DNA of 64,000 nt from Phyllobacterium phragmitis (GCF_002980495.1 NZ_PVBR01000014.1:54061-118060); one strand, 5' to 3'; shown: positions 15,755-23,950, counted from the first letter of the stretch. Translations and numbers: made by a program. The notes: generated by a model not told the origin, from the sequence alone.

Positions 15755-16110
15755 AGGATTTTTTCGCGCCATCAATTCCAGCCGATGTTCTGCAGTCGCC
15801 AGAACTCCGAGTTGTTCCAGTAATCGGGGATTCGATGCATCCGACTTTCAGGGGTGATCATGATTACGCGTTGATACGCCCGGTATCGGGATATGTCGGG
15901 GAGGGGATTTACGTGCTGGAATGCGGATTTGGCATTGAGCTATTCCGCGTCGAAAGCACCTTGGGCGGATCTCGTCAGTTGCGCCTAAGTCGCGATAACC
16001 CGGCTTATCTCGATCAGTTCCGATCGATCGAACAATTCGAAAGCCACGTTCTTGGAATTGTCGTGGCGGATATCAAGGTGAGGAACTGCCAATTGCTGGC
16101 GGCGGCGTAG
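15751..16110 (+). CDS. Stand-alone S24/LexA-like domain, protease-dead, no DNA-binding domain
   Basis: 119 residues covering only the C-terminal peptidase/dimerisation fold of LexA/CI proteins. The GDSM motif keeps the serine (S28), but the residue 38 positions later, Lys in active members (S172/K210 in this phage's own repressor), is Arg66 (LFRVES). There is no cleavage-site linker and no helix-turn-helix. A gap-free alignment with the protein at 49483-49842 gives about 76 identical residues of 119, so they are paralogues. It might pair with the repressor and interfere with it; that is inference. Confidence 0.85.
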   Translation: MKDFFAPSIPADVLQSPELRVVPVIGDSMHPTFRGDHDYALIRPVSGYVGEGIYVLECGFGIELFRVESTLGGSRQLRLSRDNPAYLDQFRSIEQFESHVLGIVVADIKVRNCQLLAAA

Positions 16111-16124
16111 GCGATGTTGTGGTT

Positions 16125-16532
16125 CTAGTTTTTGCTTGGGCGGTTGACCCTTACGAACGCCCAGACAACAGATCCGATAACACCACCGCCGATTATCGCC
16201 GCGACCCAATCCGCACCAACACTCGCAGCAAATGCACAGGCACTTAGGGCACCCAACACAAAAAGAAATGCGCATATCTTCCCAAGAATGGCATCCGTTG
16301 AGACCAGCGTAAGCTCTCGCCGTTCCATTTTGTGCCGGTGATCGGTTTCACGCTCCCAGGCGGCCATAATGCGTTCGGCACCATTCGGCACAACATTGTT
16401 GAACTCTTCCAGAATTTGTGGCGGCGGTAGAGGGCCCGACCACATCGCACTAACCTCGATCTGATTTGAATGGTGCGCTTCTAGTGAGCCTTGCGCAGGA
16501 GGCGCCGGGCGCTTAACGGGAGGTTTTTTCAC
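16125..16532 (-). CDS. DUF2335 membrane protein
   Basis: 135 residues. A Pro-rich start is followed by the DUF2335 core (PPPQILEEFNNVVPNGAERI, then MAAWERETDHRHKMERREL) and two membrane helices (~83-103 and ~108-127), ending RVNRPSKN. DUF2335 proteins are small inner-membrane proteins common in prophages; exclusion or abortive-infection roles are suspected but not established. GTG 16532 overlaps the upstream gene by 20 bases; ATG 16445 is a shorter alternative. Confidence 0.8.
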   Translation of the reverse strand: MKKPPVKRPAPPAQGSLEAHHSNQIEVSAMWSGPLPPPQILEEFNNVVPNGAERIMAAWERETDHRHKMERRELTLVSTDAILGKICAFLFVLGALSACAFAASVGADWVAAIIGGGVIGSVVWAFVRVNRPSKN

Positions 16533-16767
16533 CTTTTCGCTCTTTCACTATGGCCGCGCGCATGTCAGAGCCAATCCGAGAAAAATCCCCCCGAAGAGAA
16601 TTTGTCGGATTCGCACCCTTGGATGGCGTCGATATGTTGCTTGGTCCGGCCAGAGTGATAAGCGTAGCTAGCCCAGTCACAAATCCACCAGCCAAGCCAG
16701 CGCGCCGCTGACGAGGGTGCTTGTGGAATGGGGACTGGCCCTTATTTGCTATCTTGGACATGGCCAT
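16513..16767 (-). CDS. Small protein with one membrane segment
   Basis: 84 residues (MAMSKIANKGQSPFHKHPRQ...). Basic N-terminus, a hydrophobic stretch (GLAGGFVTGLATLITLAGPS) and a charged tail. Overlaps DUF2335 gene, so the two form a pair placed between the repressor and the S24-like gene, where lysogenic-conversion genes are common. The ATG three codons in (16761) is an alternative start. Function unknown. Confidence 0.6.
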   Translation of the reverse strand: MAMSKIANKGQSPFHKHPRQRRAGLAGGFVTGLATLITLAGPSNISTPSKGANPTNSLRGDFSRIGSDMRAAIVKERKGEKTSR

Positions 16768-16886
16768 TAATATGCATCTTGCATCAGAAAAATCAAATGA
16801 ACGTTGTGTCGCAACCGGAATCCGGCATCAGGTGGCTCCAATTATGGTTATTTTTTTATTGAATGAGGCTGCCGGCGATGCGTTTG

Positions 16887-17657
16887 TCATCGTGTAAACC
16901 GACCGATGTATCGACCTATGATATGGATTTCTTCCAGCAATAGCGTGCGCGTGGTGTGCCGCGGATTATCCGAACTTACCGAAACTTCGACATGCTCCGC
17001 GTTCGGCCGAGAAACGACCTCAAGCCGCTTGATCACCACGCCGCCGAACTCGTCGGCAAGCGCGAATATCCCAGGCGGCGACGGCAGTCGGTGCGAGATA
17101 TCAACAAACACGGCATCGCCGTCCTTGATCGTTGGTTCCATGCTGTCGCCAAATGACGGCAGAGCAACAATATTTCCGGCCGCTACATTCAACTGTGAGA
17201 CCGTCGAAGACGGAAGGCGCCAATAGTCCCGGATGACTTCGGGCGCAAAGCGGATATCTGGGTTGTCAGATGAGTGCTCGACCACGAGGCCCCCTGCGCC
17301 CATGCCGGCGCGAACGTCGATCTCAGGGATATCCGCGCCTCCGGTACGCTCGCCTCCTCTTGCAGAGCCATTCTTTGCGCCGTTTGTATCGTGACGCTCG
17401 CCGTCGTTCGTATCAGGGTCGAATGACTTGACGAGAGATGGACGGTTTGGCGACGGTTGCCCGGTCAACAGATGCGCGGCTGTCGTGCCGAACTTCCGGG
17501 CGTACCGATCCGCTTCCTCCGGCCCAAACTCGTTCTGACCATTCTCATGCGCCCGGTACGTGGACACTGAAACACCAAGAGATTCAGCCGCTTTCGTTGC
17601 GGATGAATACTTTGCTGCAATGCGTGCAGCCCTCAGTCTGTCGCCCATCGATTCCAT
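16887..17657 (-). CDS. CI/LexA-type phage repressor with S24 peptidase domain
   Basis: 256 residues from ATG 17657. Residues ~5-65 form an XRE helix-turn-helix (DRLRAARIAAKYSSATKAAE then SLGVSVSTYRAHENG); a flexible linker runs to ~110. The S24 domain holds the probable Ala117-Gly118 cleavage site (RAGMG), S172 (GDSM) and K210 (VVIKRL), so SOS-stimulated self-cleavage should work. The family maintains lysogeny by blocking early promoters. Likely operators lie at 17680-17721 and 14058-14095. ATG 17648 is an alternative; the farther ATG at 17693 lies inside an operator. Confidence 0.92.
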   Translation of the reverse strand: MESMGDRLRAARIAAKYSSATKAAESLGVSVSTYRAHENGQNEFGPEEADRYARKFGTTAAHLLTGQPSPNRPSLVKSFDPDTNDGERHDTNGAKNGSARGGERTGGADIPEIDVRAGMGAGGLVVEHSSDNPDIRFAPEVIRDYWRLPSSTVSQLNVAAGNIVALPSFGDSMEPTIKDGDAVFVDISHRLPSPPGIFALADEFGGVVIKRLEVVSRPNAEHVEVSVSSDNPRHTTRTLLLEEIHIIGRYIGRFTR

Positions 17658-17679
17658 GCCGGCAACATTTGCAGAATGA

Positions 17680-17721
17680 TCAACATAAATCATGTTGACA
17701 AGACAACATGTTTAGTGTTGA
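17680..17721. promoter_or_regulatory. Two repressor operators between repressor and Cro-position gene
   Basis: Site 1, 17680-17698, is a perfect TCAACAT-N5-ATGTTGA palindrome. Site 2, 17703-17721, has two arm mismatches (A first, G at position 13). A half site ATGTTGA follows at 17723-17729. A TTGACA hexamer (17695-17700) inside site 1 would serve as -35 of a rightward promoter, with a weak -10 (TGATAT, 17719-17724), so bound repressor would block it. Confidence 0.8.
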
Positions 17722-17731
17722 TATGTTGATC

Positions 17732-17953
17732 ATGAACACGATCAAAGACCTCTTCGAAGACCTTGGTGGAACTGGCGCCGTTGCACGGATCATTTCGGTC
17801 AAGCACTCCGCTGCATCCGAAATGAGACGGCGCGGTTCGATACCGGTCAAATATTGGCCGGCAATCATTGCGGAAGCCTCCGCGCGGGAACTCTCGGTTG
17901 ATAGCGACACGCTTGTAGCCATGCATGTTTCGAATGCGGAGACGGCGGCATGA
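17732..17953 (+). CDS. Cro-position small DNA-binding protein
   Basis: 73 residues from ATG 17732. Residues ~8-45 (LFEDLGGTGAVARIISVKHS then AASEMRRRGSIPVKYW) look like a short Cro/YdaS-type helix-turn-helix (a GGTGAVARIISVKHSAAS turn and an IPVKYWPAI second part). It is divergent from the repressor gene across the operators. No Shine-Dalgarno motif is visible, and the weak -10 ends 8 bases before the ATG, so the mRNA could be nearly leaderless. ATG 17723 is an alternative start. Confidence 0.75.
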   Translation: MNTIKDLFEDLGGTGAVARIISVKHSAASEMRRRGSIPVKYWPAIIAEASARELSVDSDTLVAMHVSNAETAA

Positions 17954-17997
17954 ACCCCATTCCCGCTTCTCCCACGTCCCGTCAACCCCATATCCAT

Positions 17998-18276
17998 CTA
18001 GTTCCGTGTAGCGATCTCGATGCAGAACTGAATCCGCGTCTGCTGTGTGGAATGGACGTTATGGGTGCTCGCCCACCGCATGAAGGCGGTGTGGTCGAAA
18101 TCCACCTTAATGACGGCCTTCCCGGTGGATTTAGCGGCATTGACTGCTTCGTCCGCGAAAATCTTCCATTCCTGAAAAGTCTTCTCCATGCGGTCAGCAT
18201 CTGCGGCGAACGCACGGACAGCAGCATACTGCTCTGGTCGATACCAGGCGACGACGACAGTCTGGACTTCCTTCAT
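17998..18276 (-). CDS. Small protein, unknown, minus strand in early region
   Basis: 92 residues (MKEVQTVVVAWYRPEQYAAV...). Alternating strands and helices, protein-like composition, and a strong AGGAGA ribosome site 7-8 bases before ATG 18276. Its start is only 25 bases from the divergent gene at 18302. No family recognised. Confidence 0.65.
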   Translation of the reverse strand: MKEVQTVVVAWYRPEQYAAVRAFAADADRMEKTFQEWKIFADEAVNAAKSTGKAVIKVDFDHTAFMRWASTHNVHSTQQTRIQFCIEIATRN

Positions 18277-18301
18277 TCCGATTTCTCCTTTGGAGGCTGA
18301 A

Positions 18302-18529
18302 ATGCCACACGAAACCAAGCCTGTTTACGCCCTTGAAAGCCTCCCCGAACTGATCGGGGAGAGACAGTTCAAGATGCTCTGCGTAGCATTGGGTATCAAC
18401 ACCGATCAGTCGCTTATCACTGGCGAGTACGTCGCGGGATTTATCCAGGGCGCTTATGATAGGCGCTCTCAGGATGCCGCTATTCGCCGTCAGTCTTCGG
18501 TTGATCAGCTGGTGGAAATGCTTGGATGA
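18302..18529 (+). CDS. Small helical phage protein
   Basis: 75 residues (MPHETKPVYALESLPELIGE...). Helical, with GGAGG 6 bases before the ATG. Its end overlaps the convergent minus-strand gene by 50 bases. Position after the Cro-like gene suggests an early regulator, but no motif proves it. Confidence 0.65.
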   Translation: MPHETKPVYALESLPELIGERQFKMLCVALGINTDQSLITGEYVAGFIQGAYDRRSQDAAIRRQSSVDQLVEMLG

Positions 18530-18794
18530 GTGTTTCTCGCGTCTTTTCCGGCAACCATTCCGCATTCGTGCGCGCCAGCAGAAGTAAATCCCGTACAACG
18601 ATGCGGTACGCTTCGGCTTCGGCCTGTGCCAATGACATCTTGTCGGCATCGTCGTGCCTTTCTGACATCCTTATCCGCACCGTAGCTCTGTGGGAGCCGA
18701 TTACGCCGAATGTGACGCGCATGGTCACAACCCACGAATTCCCTTGTTCATCGCGCTCTGCTTCGATGAGCTTGATTTCCCCATATGATTTCAA
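18480..18794 (-). CDS. Small protein, unknown, TTG start
   Basis: 104 residues (KSYGEIKLIEAERDEQGNSW...). A beta-sheet half followed by helices. The frame opens at TTG 18794, overlapping the end of an upstream minus-strand frame by 4 bases. Protein-like composition, no family recognised. ATG codons further inside (MRVTFGVIG) are alternatives. Confidence 0.55.
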   Translation of the reverse strand: MKSYGEIKLIEAERDEQGNSWVVTMRVTFGVIGSHRATVRIRMSERHDDADKMSLAQAEAEAYRIVVRDLLLLARTNAEWLPEKTRETLIQAFPPADQPKTDGE

Positions 18795-19321
18795 AGTTCG
18801 TTCCTTCCTGATTTCGTCATTTCGATTCTTGCAAAATCACCATGACGATAGCGGGTTGGGACGTCCAGTTCCTGCCGTACCACAAGCCCCCCTTGACGGC
18901 AGGAAGGCCGATGCGTTCCCCCGCGCATCGGCCACCCAATTCCGTGCGAAGGCATCCGAAGACAACGGCGCGACTGGATCGGCACTACCAAGGCAGCCGA
19001 CCGACAGCGTGACGGGAGATGCGAGTAGGCGAGCACCGCGCGAACGGATGCTGCAACGTCTGATGATGGACGCGACAGTCGGGAGAGACCGGCACATCAG
19101 CTTCCCAAATACGCATGGCCCGCACCTTAACAGGGAGACGACGCCCTTCCTGCGCCAAGTCTGGATGCCAGCCTGCGGAAAAAGCGATGGGTTTGCGCCC
19201 GTCGTCGGCCATGTCAGCGAAGAGATGGTTCATCTACTAGGCCAATCCAGACAAGAGAGCGCCAGCGAGCCGCAGGGCGGCAATGAGGCCGTATCCGGCG
19301 GACTGGCGCGCGTCACCCATT
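18795..19321. other. Region without a confident gene
   Basis: Several short minus-strand frames are open (about 18791-18955, with end coupled to the TTG gene, and 18985-19233, starting MNHLFADMADDGRKPIAFSA), but none has a convincing ribosome site or composition. A long plus-strand frame across the region looks like antisense. Either small minus-strand genes or a regulatory stretch could be here. Confidence 0.4.
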
Positions 19322-19522
19322 TTACCATTTCGAGCCGTGCGGCGGAGGCACAAAGCCCCGCGCCATCTCGAAGGGGTCGTTCTGATTGTCGTGCCGCTGG
19401 CGTTTACCGACGCCTTTGGCTCGACCGATCAATTGCCTCCGCTGTGATGCGAATTCCAGCGCAGGCCAAAGTTCCAGTTGCTCTGACGATACAGGTTCCA
19501 TGCGTTTCGTCGGGGCTTTCAT
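19322..19522 (-). CDS. Small charged protein, unknown
   Basis: 66 residues (MKAPTKRMEPVSSEQLELWP...). GGAAGG precedes ATG 19522 by 8 bases. The sequence is basic and ends FVPPPHGSKW. Divergent from the replication operon beginning at 19650. No family recognised, but codon use and ribosome site support a real gene. Confidence 0.6.
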   Translation of the reverse strand: MKAPTKRMEPVSSEQLELWPALEFASQRRQLIGRAKGVGKRQRHDNQNDPFEMARGFVPPPHGSKW

Positions 19523-19649
19523 CTTCAGACCTTCCACTCTCTCACGGGGCTCGAGTTCGCCCCATCCACGGCACCGACAATAGCCGTGGAGAAAGAGCAT
19601 GTGTGTACCGAGACGGTGCAAATCCGTACCGAAACAGGGCGTTAGCGTA

Positions 19650-19997
19650 ATGAGTACGAGTATCGCAGCAAAAGAGGCGTTCGACCTTTTGAACGCCGCG
19701 ACAACAAAAGAATGGCGCGGTTGGGGCGACACCCGCACCGCCGCGCGCGACAGGGCAGCAAAGAAAGCTGGCGTAACGCCGGCACAGGCCGAACGGCTGT
19801 GGAAGAACTGGCAGACGATGAAACACCCCAACGGGGATGTCTATCGGAGCCTGCGCAACACCTACGGCCATTTGTGCGCGTGGATAGAAAATGCCGCCGA
19901 CTCCGTCGAGGCAAAGCGGCTCGCAATTGAGGAATCCCATGAGGTTGATCAAAGCCCTTCGCCGCCTGGTGAAGGAAGTGTGGCAGCTCGCGACTGA
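19650..19997 (+). CDS. Phage protein, possible DNA-binding, first gene of replication operon
   Basis: 115 residues (MSTSIAAKEAFDLLNAATTK...). The centre RDRAAKKAGVTPAQAERLWK has the shape of a helix-turn-helix; the end is disordered. The 127-base gap upstream holds a 7-bp inverted repeat (CCACGGC...GCCGTGG) and two direct repeats GTACCGA(G/A)AC, possible control sites. Function not known. Confidence 0.65.
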   Translation: MSTSIAAKEAFDLLNAATTKEWRGWGDTRTAARDRAAKKAGVTPAQAERLWKNWQTMKHPNGDVYRSLRNTYGHLCAWIENAADSVEAKRLAIEESHEVDQSPSPPGEGSVAARD

Positions 19998-20037
19998 GCG
20001 CCGCCGGCAACGGAGAAGGATAAATAGGAATGGCTAA
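19939..20037 (+). CDS. 32-residue very basic peptide
   Basis: MRLIKALRRLVKEVWQLATE then RRRQRRRINRNG. It starts inside the previous gene and ends 8 bases into the next. A weak GAGGAA ribosome motif is present. An amphipathic basic helix, possibly nucleic-acid or membrane binding. Tentative because of size and overlap. Confidence 0.35.
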   Translation: MRLIKALRRLVKEVWQLATERRRQRRRINRNG

Positions 20038-20626
20038 GGCAGCAAAGAAGACGGACGAGACCCCCGGCGAAGGCCACAACAGCGGCGGCTCTGACATGAG
20101 CGAGAAGGACCGCAAGGTTCTCTTTTTCATCAACCGCAAGGATTGGCTTGCGGCCATGGAGGCCAAGAAGGCCGCCGACGCCAAGGTGAAACAGGTCGGC
20201 AAAGCCATCAAGGCCGATCTCGGCAAATACGGGCTCGACCAGATCAAGGCCTATGAACAAGCGCAGACGCCGGAAGGACTTGCCGAACTCAAAGCGCGGC
20301 GCGATGCCGATCTGCAGGCGATGCGGTTTGCGGGCGTTCCGGTCAACACCCAACTCGATATCTTCCTCGACCGTGCATCGGCTGCAGAGCGCGCCTTCAA
20401 TGACGGTGAAGAAGCAGGCCTTCGCGGCGATACGCTCGCCAATCCGTACAACGAAGCATCACCGGAAGGGCAGGCGTTCGCCAAGGGTTGGAATGAGGGC
20501 CAAGGCGCGCTGTTCGCCGGCATCAAGCAGAAGCAGGAAGATGCGGAAACTAAAGCGGAACTGATCAAGTCCGTCCCGTTCGGTGGCGATGATGGGCCGA
20601 ACTTCCCAGACGGGGAGGACGATTAA
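20030..20626 (+). CDS. Phage replication-region protein with GEGHNSG motif
   Basis: 198 residues. The N-terminal GEGHNSG signature is typical of a group of alphaproteobacterial phage proteins. Residues ~30-75 are helical; residues ~125-165 (NDGEEAGLRGDTLANPYNEA then SPEGQAFAKGWNEGQ) resemble a ribosome-modulation-factor-like motif (G..A...G....NPY......W..G). The role is unknown, but it is regularly next to replication genes. SD AGGA before ATG 20030. Confidence 0.75.
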   Translation: MAKAAKKTDETPGEGHNSGGSDMSEKDRKVLFFINRKDWLAAMEAKKAADAKVKQVGKAIKADLGKYGLDQIKAYEQAQTPEGLAELKARRDADLQAMRFAGVPVNTQLDIFLDRASAAERAFNDGEEAGLRGDTLANPYNEASPEGQAFAKGWNEGQGALFAGIKQKQEDAETKAELIKSVPFGGDDGPNFPDGEDD

Positions 20627-21210
20627 TGTTCGCCGTCTCATATCGCCACACGGAATCAAGCCCGCGCTATCAGCAGGCAATCCGCGAACAACAGATGCGC
20701 GAGCGGCAGCGCATCGAGGCGGAAGCGGTCAAGCTTCTTCCCGAGCCCGTCGAAATCAAACCATCGCCCAAGGCTCTACGCGAGAAAGCCCAGCGTGAGG
20801 CGGTGATGCGCTCAAAGATGCGGTGGGGCGTGTCCACGCCGCTCGATACCATTCCAGCCATCATCGCCCGCGTGGCTCACCAGCACGGCTTTACCTATGA
20901 CGACATCATCGGACTTTCCCGGTCGCGGAAGCTGATCAACGTTCGCTTCGAAGCTATTGCAGCGGTTCGGGCAGCCAGACCGAACATGACGCTTCCCGAG
21001 ATTGGCAAACGGTTCAACCGGGATCACACCACGATCTTGCACGCGCTGAAGAAAATGGGCGTGAAGCAGACCGGCGCGCCCCGGCGTGTTTACGATCTCG
21101 ACGCGATCAAGGAGATGCGGTCACGCGGCCAGTCGTACGAGAGCATCGCAAACGGCTTCGGCTGTTCGGCCCATACCATCAGCAGGCTTGTTGCGGAGGG
21201 CGCGCGATGA
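20626..21210 (+). CDS. DnaA domain-IV-like DNA-binding protein
   Basis: 194 residues. After a charged helical start, residues ~78-150 match the DnaA C-terminal duplex-DNA-binding domain: IIARVAHQHGFTYDDIIGLS, VRFEAIAAVRAARPNM, and the signature RDHTTILHALKKM. No ATPase domain is present. Residues ~160-194 add a second helix-turn-helix (IKEMRSRGQSYESIANGFGC). Such proteins probably recognise DnaA-box-like sites in the phage origin and recruit the DnaB-type helicase downstream; the exact role is inference. Confidence 0.85.
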   Translation: MFAVSYRHTESSPRYQQAIREQQMRERQRIEAEAVKLLPEPVEIKPSPKALREKAQREAVMRSKMRWGVSTPLDTIPAIIARVAHQHGFTYDDIIGLSRSRKLINVRFEAIAAVRAARPNMTLPEIGKRFNRDHTTILHALKKMGVKQTGAPRRVYDLDAIKEMRSRGQSYESIANGFGCSAHTISRLVAEGAR

Positions 21211-21314
21211 TCGACGGCCCGACCCGGATAATCAACACGATAACCGTTCTGCTGGTTTATCTCGCCGTTGTTCTGCTTCTCGTGACGCCAGTTTTCAACT
21301 GGATGCGGGGGTAA
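21207..21314 (+). CDS. 35-residue membrane peptide
   Basis: MIDGPTRIINTITVLLVYLA then VVLLLVTPVFNWMRG: one transmembrane helix. ATG overlaps the previous stop (ATGA) and the helicase gene begins 5 bases after its stop, so it fills an otherwise unexplained gap in a tight operon. Function unknown. Confidence 0.55.
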   Translation: MIDGPTRIINTITVLLVYLAVVLLLVTPVFNWMRG

Positions 21315-21318
21315 GGCG

Positions 21319-22686
21319 ATGGATGGGTATCAAGCCTTCCTTGAGCGCAAGACCCATGACGGTGCGGATCGCGGGTTTGATCCTACCTTTATGCCTGGGC
21401 AGCTATTCGATTTCCAACGTTCGATGGTTGAATATGCCGTCTCAAAGGGCCGGGCGGCGATTTTTGAAGATTGCGGCCTCGGCAAAACAGTTCAGCTCCT
21501 TACGTGGTCACAAAACGTAATCGAGCACACCAACCGACCTGTGCTCGTCTTGACGCCGCTGGCGGTCGCAGGCCAAACCATTCGAGAAGCGGAAAAGTTC
21601 GGCATCGAGGCTGCCCGTTCGTCCGACGGCAGCATTCCAAGCAAGCTTGTCGTTACGAACTACGAGCGCCTTGTACACTTCGACCCGTCCGATTTTGCCG
21701 GTGTGGTTTGTGACGAGAGCTCAATCCTCAAATCATTTGACGGCGCGCGGAAAGCCGAGATCACCAATTTTATGCGGAAGGTTCCATACCGCCTATTGGC
21801 GACGGCGACCGCTGCACCAAACGACTATATCGAGCTCGGCACATCCTCCGAGGCCCTTGGATACATGGGCCACATGGACATGCTCAATCGGTTCTTCAAG
21901 AACGATCAGAACAACAGTTCTACGCGAAGAATGTACGGCGAGGCTCCGAAATGGCGGTTCAAGGGCCATGCAGAGCAGCCGTTCTGGCGTTGGGTTTGCT
22001 CATGGGCGCGCGCGATGCGCAAGCCGTCGGATCTAGGATTTGATGACGGCGCATTCAAACTGCCGCCTCTCATCGAGAATTCACATCTGGTTGAGGCCGA
22101 AAGCCTGCCAAACGGCATGCTGTTTAGCCTTCCTGCTGCAACACTCCCGGAGCAGCGAGACGAAAAGAAGCGCACTATCCGCGAGAGGTGCGAGCGCGCA
22201 GCGGCACTTGCGAACCATGGGAAGCCGGCAATCATCTGGTGCCAGTTCAATGAAGAAGCTGATTTGCTCGAGCGCATTATTCCTGGCGCGTTGCAGGTGT
22301 CAGGATCGCATAGCGATGAGGTCAAAGAGCGCCGCTTCATGGACTTCATCGACGGAAATATCCGTGTTCTTGTGACGAAGCCGAAAATAGGCGCGCTTGG
22401 TTTGAACTTCCAGCACTGTGCCCACGTCATCTATTTCCCGTCCCACTCTTTCGAGCAGTATTACCAGGCCGTCCGCCGCTGTTGGCGATATGGCCAAACC
22501 AATCCAGTCCACGTCGATATCGTGATGACTGAAGGCGAACGCAGGATCATGGAAAACCTGCGCCGGAAGGCTGATGCCGCCGAGGTCATGTTCGCAAACC
22601 TGATTTCCGAGATGAACAGCGCAATGGCGGTCAACACGGCCAAGCATTTCGCCAAAACGATGGAGGTTCCGGCATGGGCCGCGTGA
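21319..22686 (+). CDS. SNF2/SF2-type DNA helicase
   Basis: 455 residues. Helicase motifs in order: Q-like FDFQRSMVEYA, Walker A EDCGLGKT (~residue 50), VLTPLAV, Ia, DES box VVCDESS (~137), III LATATAAPND, IV AIIWCQFNEE, V LVTKPKIGALGLNFQ, and VI QAVRRCWRYGQ. ATP-driven translocation on duplex DNA, probably in phage replication or remodelling. Overlaps the methyltransferase gene by 13 bases, as often seen in alphaproteobacterial phages. Confidence 0.9.
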   Translation: MDGYQAFLERKTHDGADRGFDPTFMPGQLFDFQRSMVEYAVSKGRAAIFEDCGLGKTVQLLTWSQNVIEHTNRPVLVLTPLAVAGQTIREAEKFGIEAARSSDGSIPSKLVVTNYERLVHFDPSDFAGVVCDESSILKSFDGARKAEITNFMRKVPYRLLATATAAPNDYIELGTSSEALGYMGHMDMLNRFFKNDQNNSSTRRMYGEAPKWRFKGHAEQPFWRWVCSWARAMRKPSDLGFDDGAFKLPPLIENSHLVEAESLPNGMLFSLPAATLPEQRDEKKRTIRERCERAAALANHGKPAIIWCQFNEEADLLERIIPGALQVSGSHSDEVKERRFMDFIDGNIRVLVTKPKIGALGLNFQHCAHVIYFPSHSFEQYYQAVRRCWRYGQTNPVHVDIVMTEGERRIMENLRRKADAAEVMFANLISEMNSAMAVNTAKHFAKTMEVPAWAA

Positions 22687-23663
22687 TTGATCAAGTCATC
22701 ACTGACGAATACGCCATATATCACGGCGATTGCGTCGACGTGATGCAGGGCCTTCCGGATGTACCCGTGCATCTGTCGGTTTACTCACCACCGTTCGGTG
22801 GGCTCTACAATTATTCCAGCGACGAGCGCGATCTATCTAACTGCATGGATTACGATCAGTTCTTTCAGCATTACGAATTTGTGGTGCGTGAGATTGCACG
22901 CGTCACGCTTCCCGGCCGATGCTCTGCCGTGCATTGCATGGACGTTCCGACGGGCAATACGGGGTCGGACGCATACATTGATTTTCCGGGAGACATCATC
23001 CGGTTGCACCAGCGGATGGGAATGCACTTCGTCGCCCGTCACGCCATCTGGAAAGAACCTCTATGGGTGCGCAATCGCACCATGCAGAAGAACCTTGCGC
23101 ACAAGACCGCCGTCGATGACAGCATACGGTGCGGAGTGGCCTCGGCCGACTACGTGCTTATTTTTCGCAAGGCCGGTGAAAACCCGGTTCCCGTCGCCCA
23201 TCCTGTAGGCTTTCTGGAATACGCCGGGGACGATTCCAAGATGCCGGTCGAGGTTCGCCGAATAAGGGGCTTCGAAGGCGACCAGAAGCTCAACAAGTTC
23301 TCTCACTGGATCTGGCGCCGATATGCATCCTCCATCTGGGATGACATACGCATGGGGCATGTGCTGCCCTTTCGCGAGGCAAAAGACGAAGACGACGAAA
23401 AGCACGTTCATCCCCTGCAGTTGGATGTGATCGACCGCGTCATCCAGATGCGGAGCCTTCCCGGCGAGACGGTTCTAACCCCGTTCATGGGCGTTGGATC
23501 TGAAGTCTATTCCGCCGTGACGAAAGGTCGGCGCGGCATCGGGGTTGAACTAAAAGCGAGCTACTACAGGCAAGCGGTTCGAAATCTTGCCCTGGCGAAG
23601 TTTGGCGAGCGAATTGCACCTCCCGTTCAAGAAGACATCTTCACGACGGAGGCAGCCGAATGA
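22674..23663 (+). CDS. N4-cytosine/N6-adenine DNA methyltransferase
   Basis: 329 residues. The catalytic motif SPPFGG is at ~38-43 and the AdoMet-binding FMGVGS...GIGVEL near 285-310, so catalytic motif IV precedes motif I, the beta-class order. The SPP(F/Y) form favours N4-cytosine but N6-adenine is possible. The middle 100-250 is the target-recognition part. Probably protects phage DNA against restriction. No cognate endonuclease is next to it. Confidence 0.88.
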   Translation: MGRVIDQVITDEYAIYHGDCVDVMQGLPDVPVHLSVYSPPFGGLYNYSSDERDLSNCMDYDQFFQHYEFVVREIARVTLPGRCSAVHCMDVPTGNTGSDAYIDFPGDIIRLHQRMGMHFVARHAIWKEPLWVRNRTMQKNLAHKTAVDDSIRCGVASADYVLIFRKAGENPVPVAHPVGFLEYAGDDSKMPVEVRRIRGFEGDQKLNKFSHWIWRRYASSIWDDIRMGHVLPFREAKDEDDEKHVHPLQLDVIDRVIQMRSLPGETVLTPFMGVGSEVYSAVTKGRRGIGVELKASYYRQAVRNLALAKFGERIAPPVQEDIFTTEAAE

Positions 23664-23950
23664 CGCCGCGCCAGCAAGCCAAATCAATCACCCAATCGCT
23701 CGAAAACCCGCTCGACCGGGCGCTAGTCGGCTTCATGAACCAGCATAAGGGCAAATGGATCGACCGGGACCGCATCATGCATTGCGCCGGGTTTGATGAC
23801 CCGAAGAAGTACAAGCACGGGGCATACGTCCAGTTTCATTGCTCGTTGATCCGCGCCAATCGAGCGCTCGCGCCGCATGGCCTGAAGATCTGCATGAGCG
23901 AAGATGGTGCAAATTTGTACAGCATGGGGAGGGCGGAAGAATGCCGGTAA
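23660..23950 (+). CDS. Small helical protein, unknown
   Basis: 96 residues (MTPRQQAKSITQSLENPLDR...), with a middle section (GKWIDRDRIMHCAGFDDPKK) that could be a small winged helix. Start overlaps the previous stop (ATGA) and its end overlaps the RuvC-like gene by 10 bases. No family recognised. Confidence 0.7.
   Translation: MTPRQQAKSITQSLENPLDRALVGFMNQHKGKWIDRDRIMHCAGFDDPKKYKHGAYVQFHCSLIRANRALAPHGLKICMSEDGANLYSMGRAEECR

Noticed and set aside
18526..19650. A 374-codon plus-strand open frame
   Set aside because: Its sequence is rich in Ser, Arg and Pro with no domain pattern, and it runs opposite to minus-strand genes with good ribosome sites (18480-18794, 19322-19522). It looks like an antisense frame kept open by high GC content.
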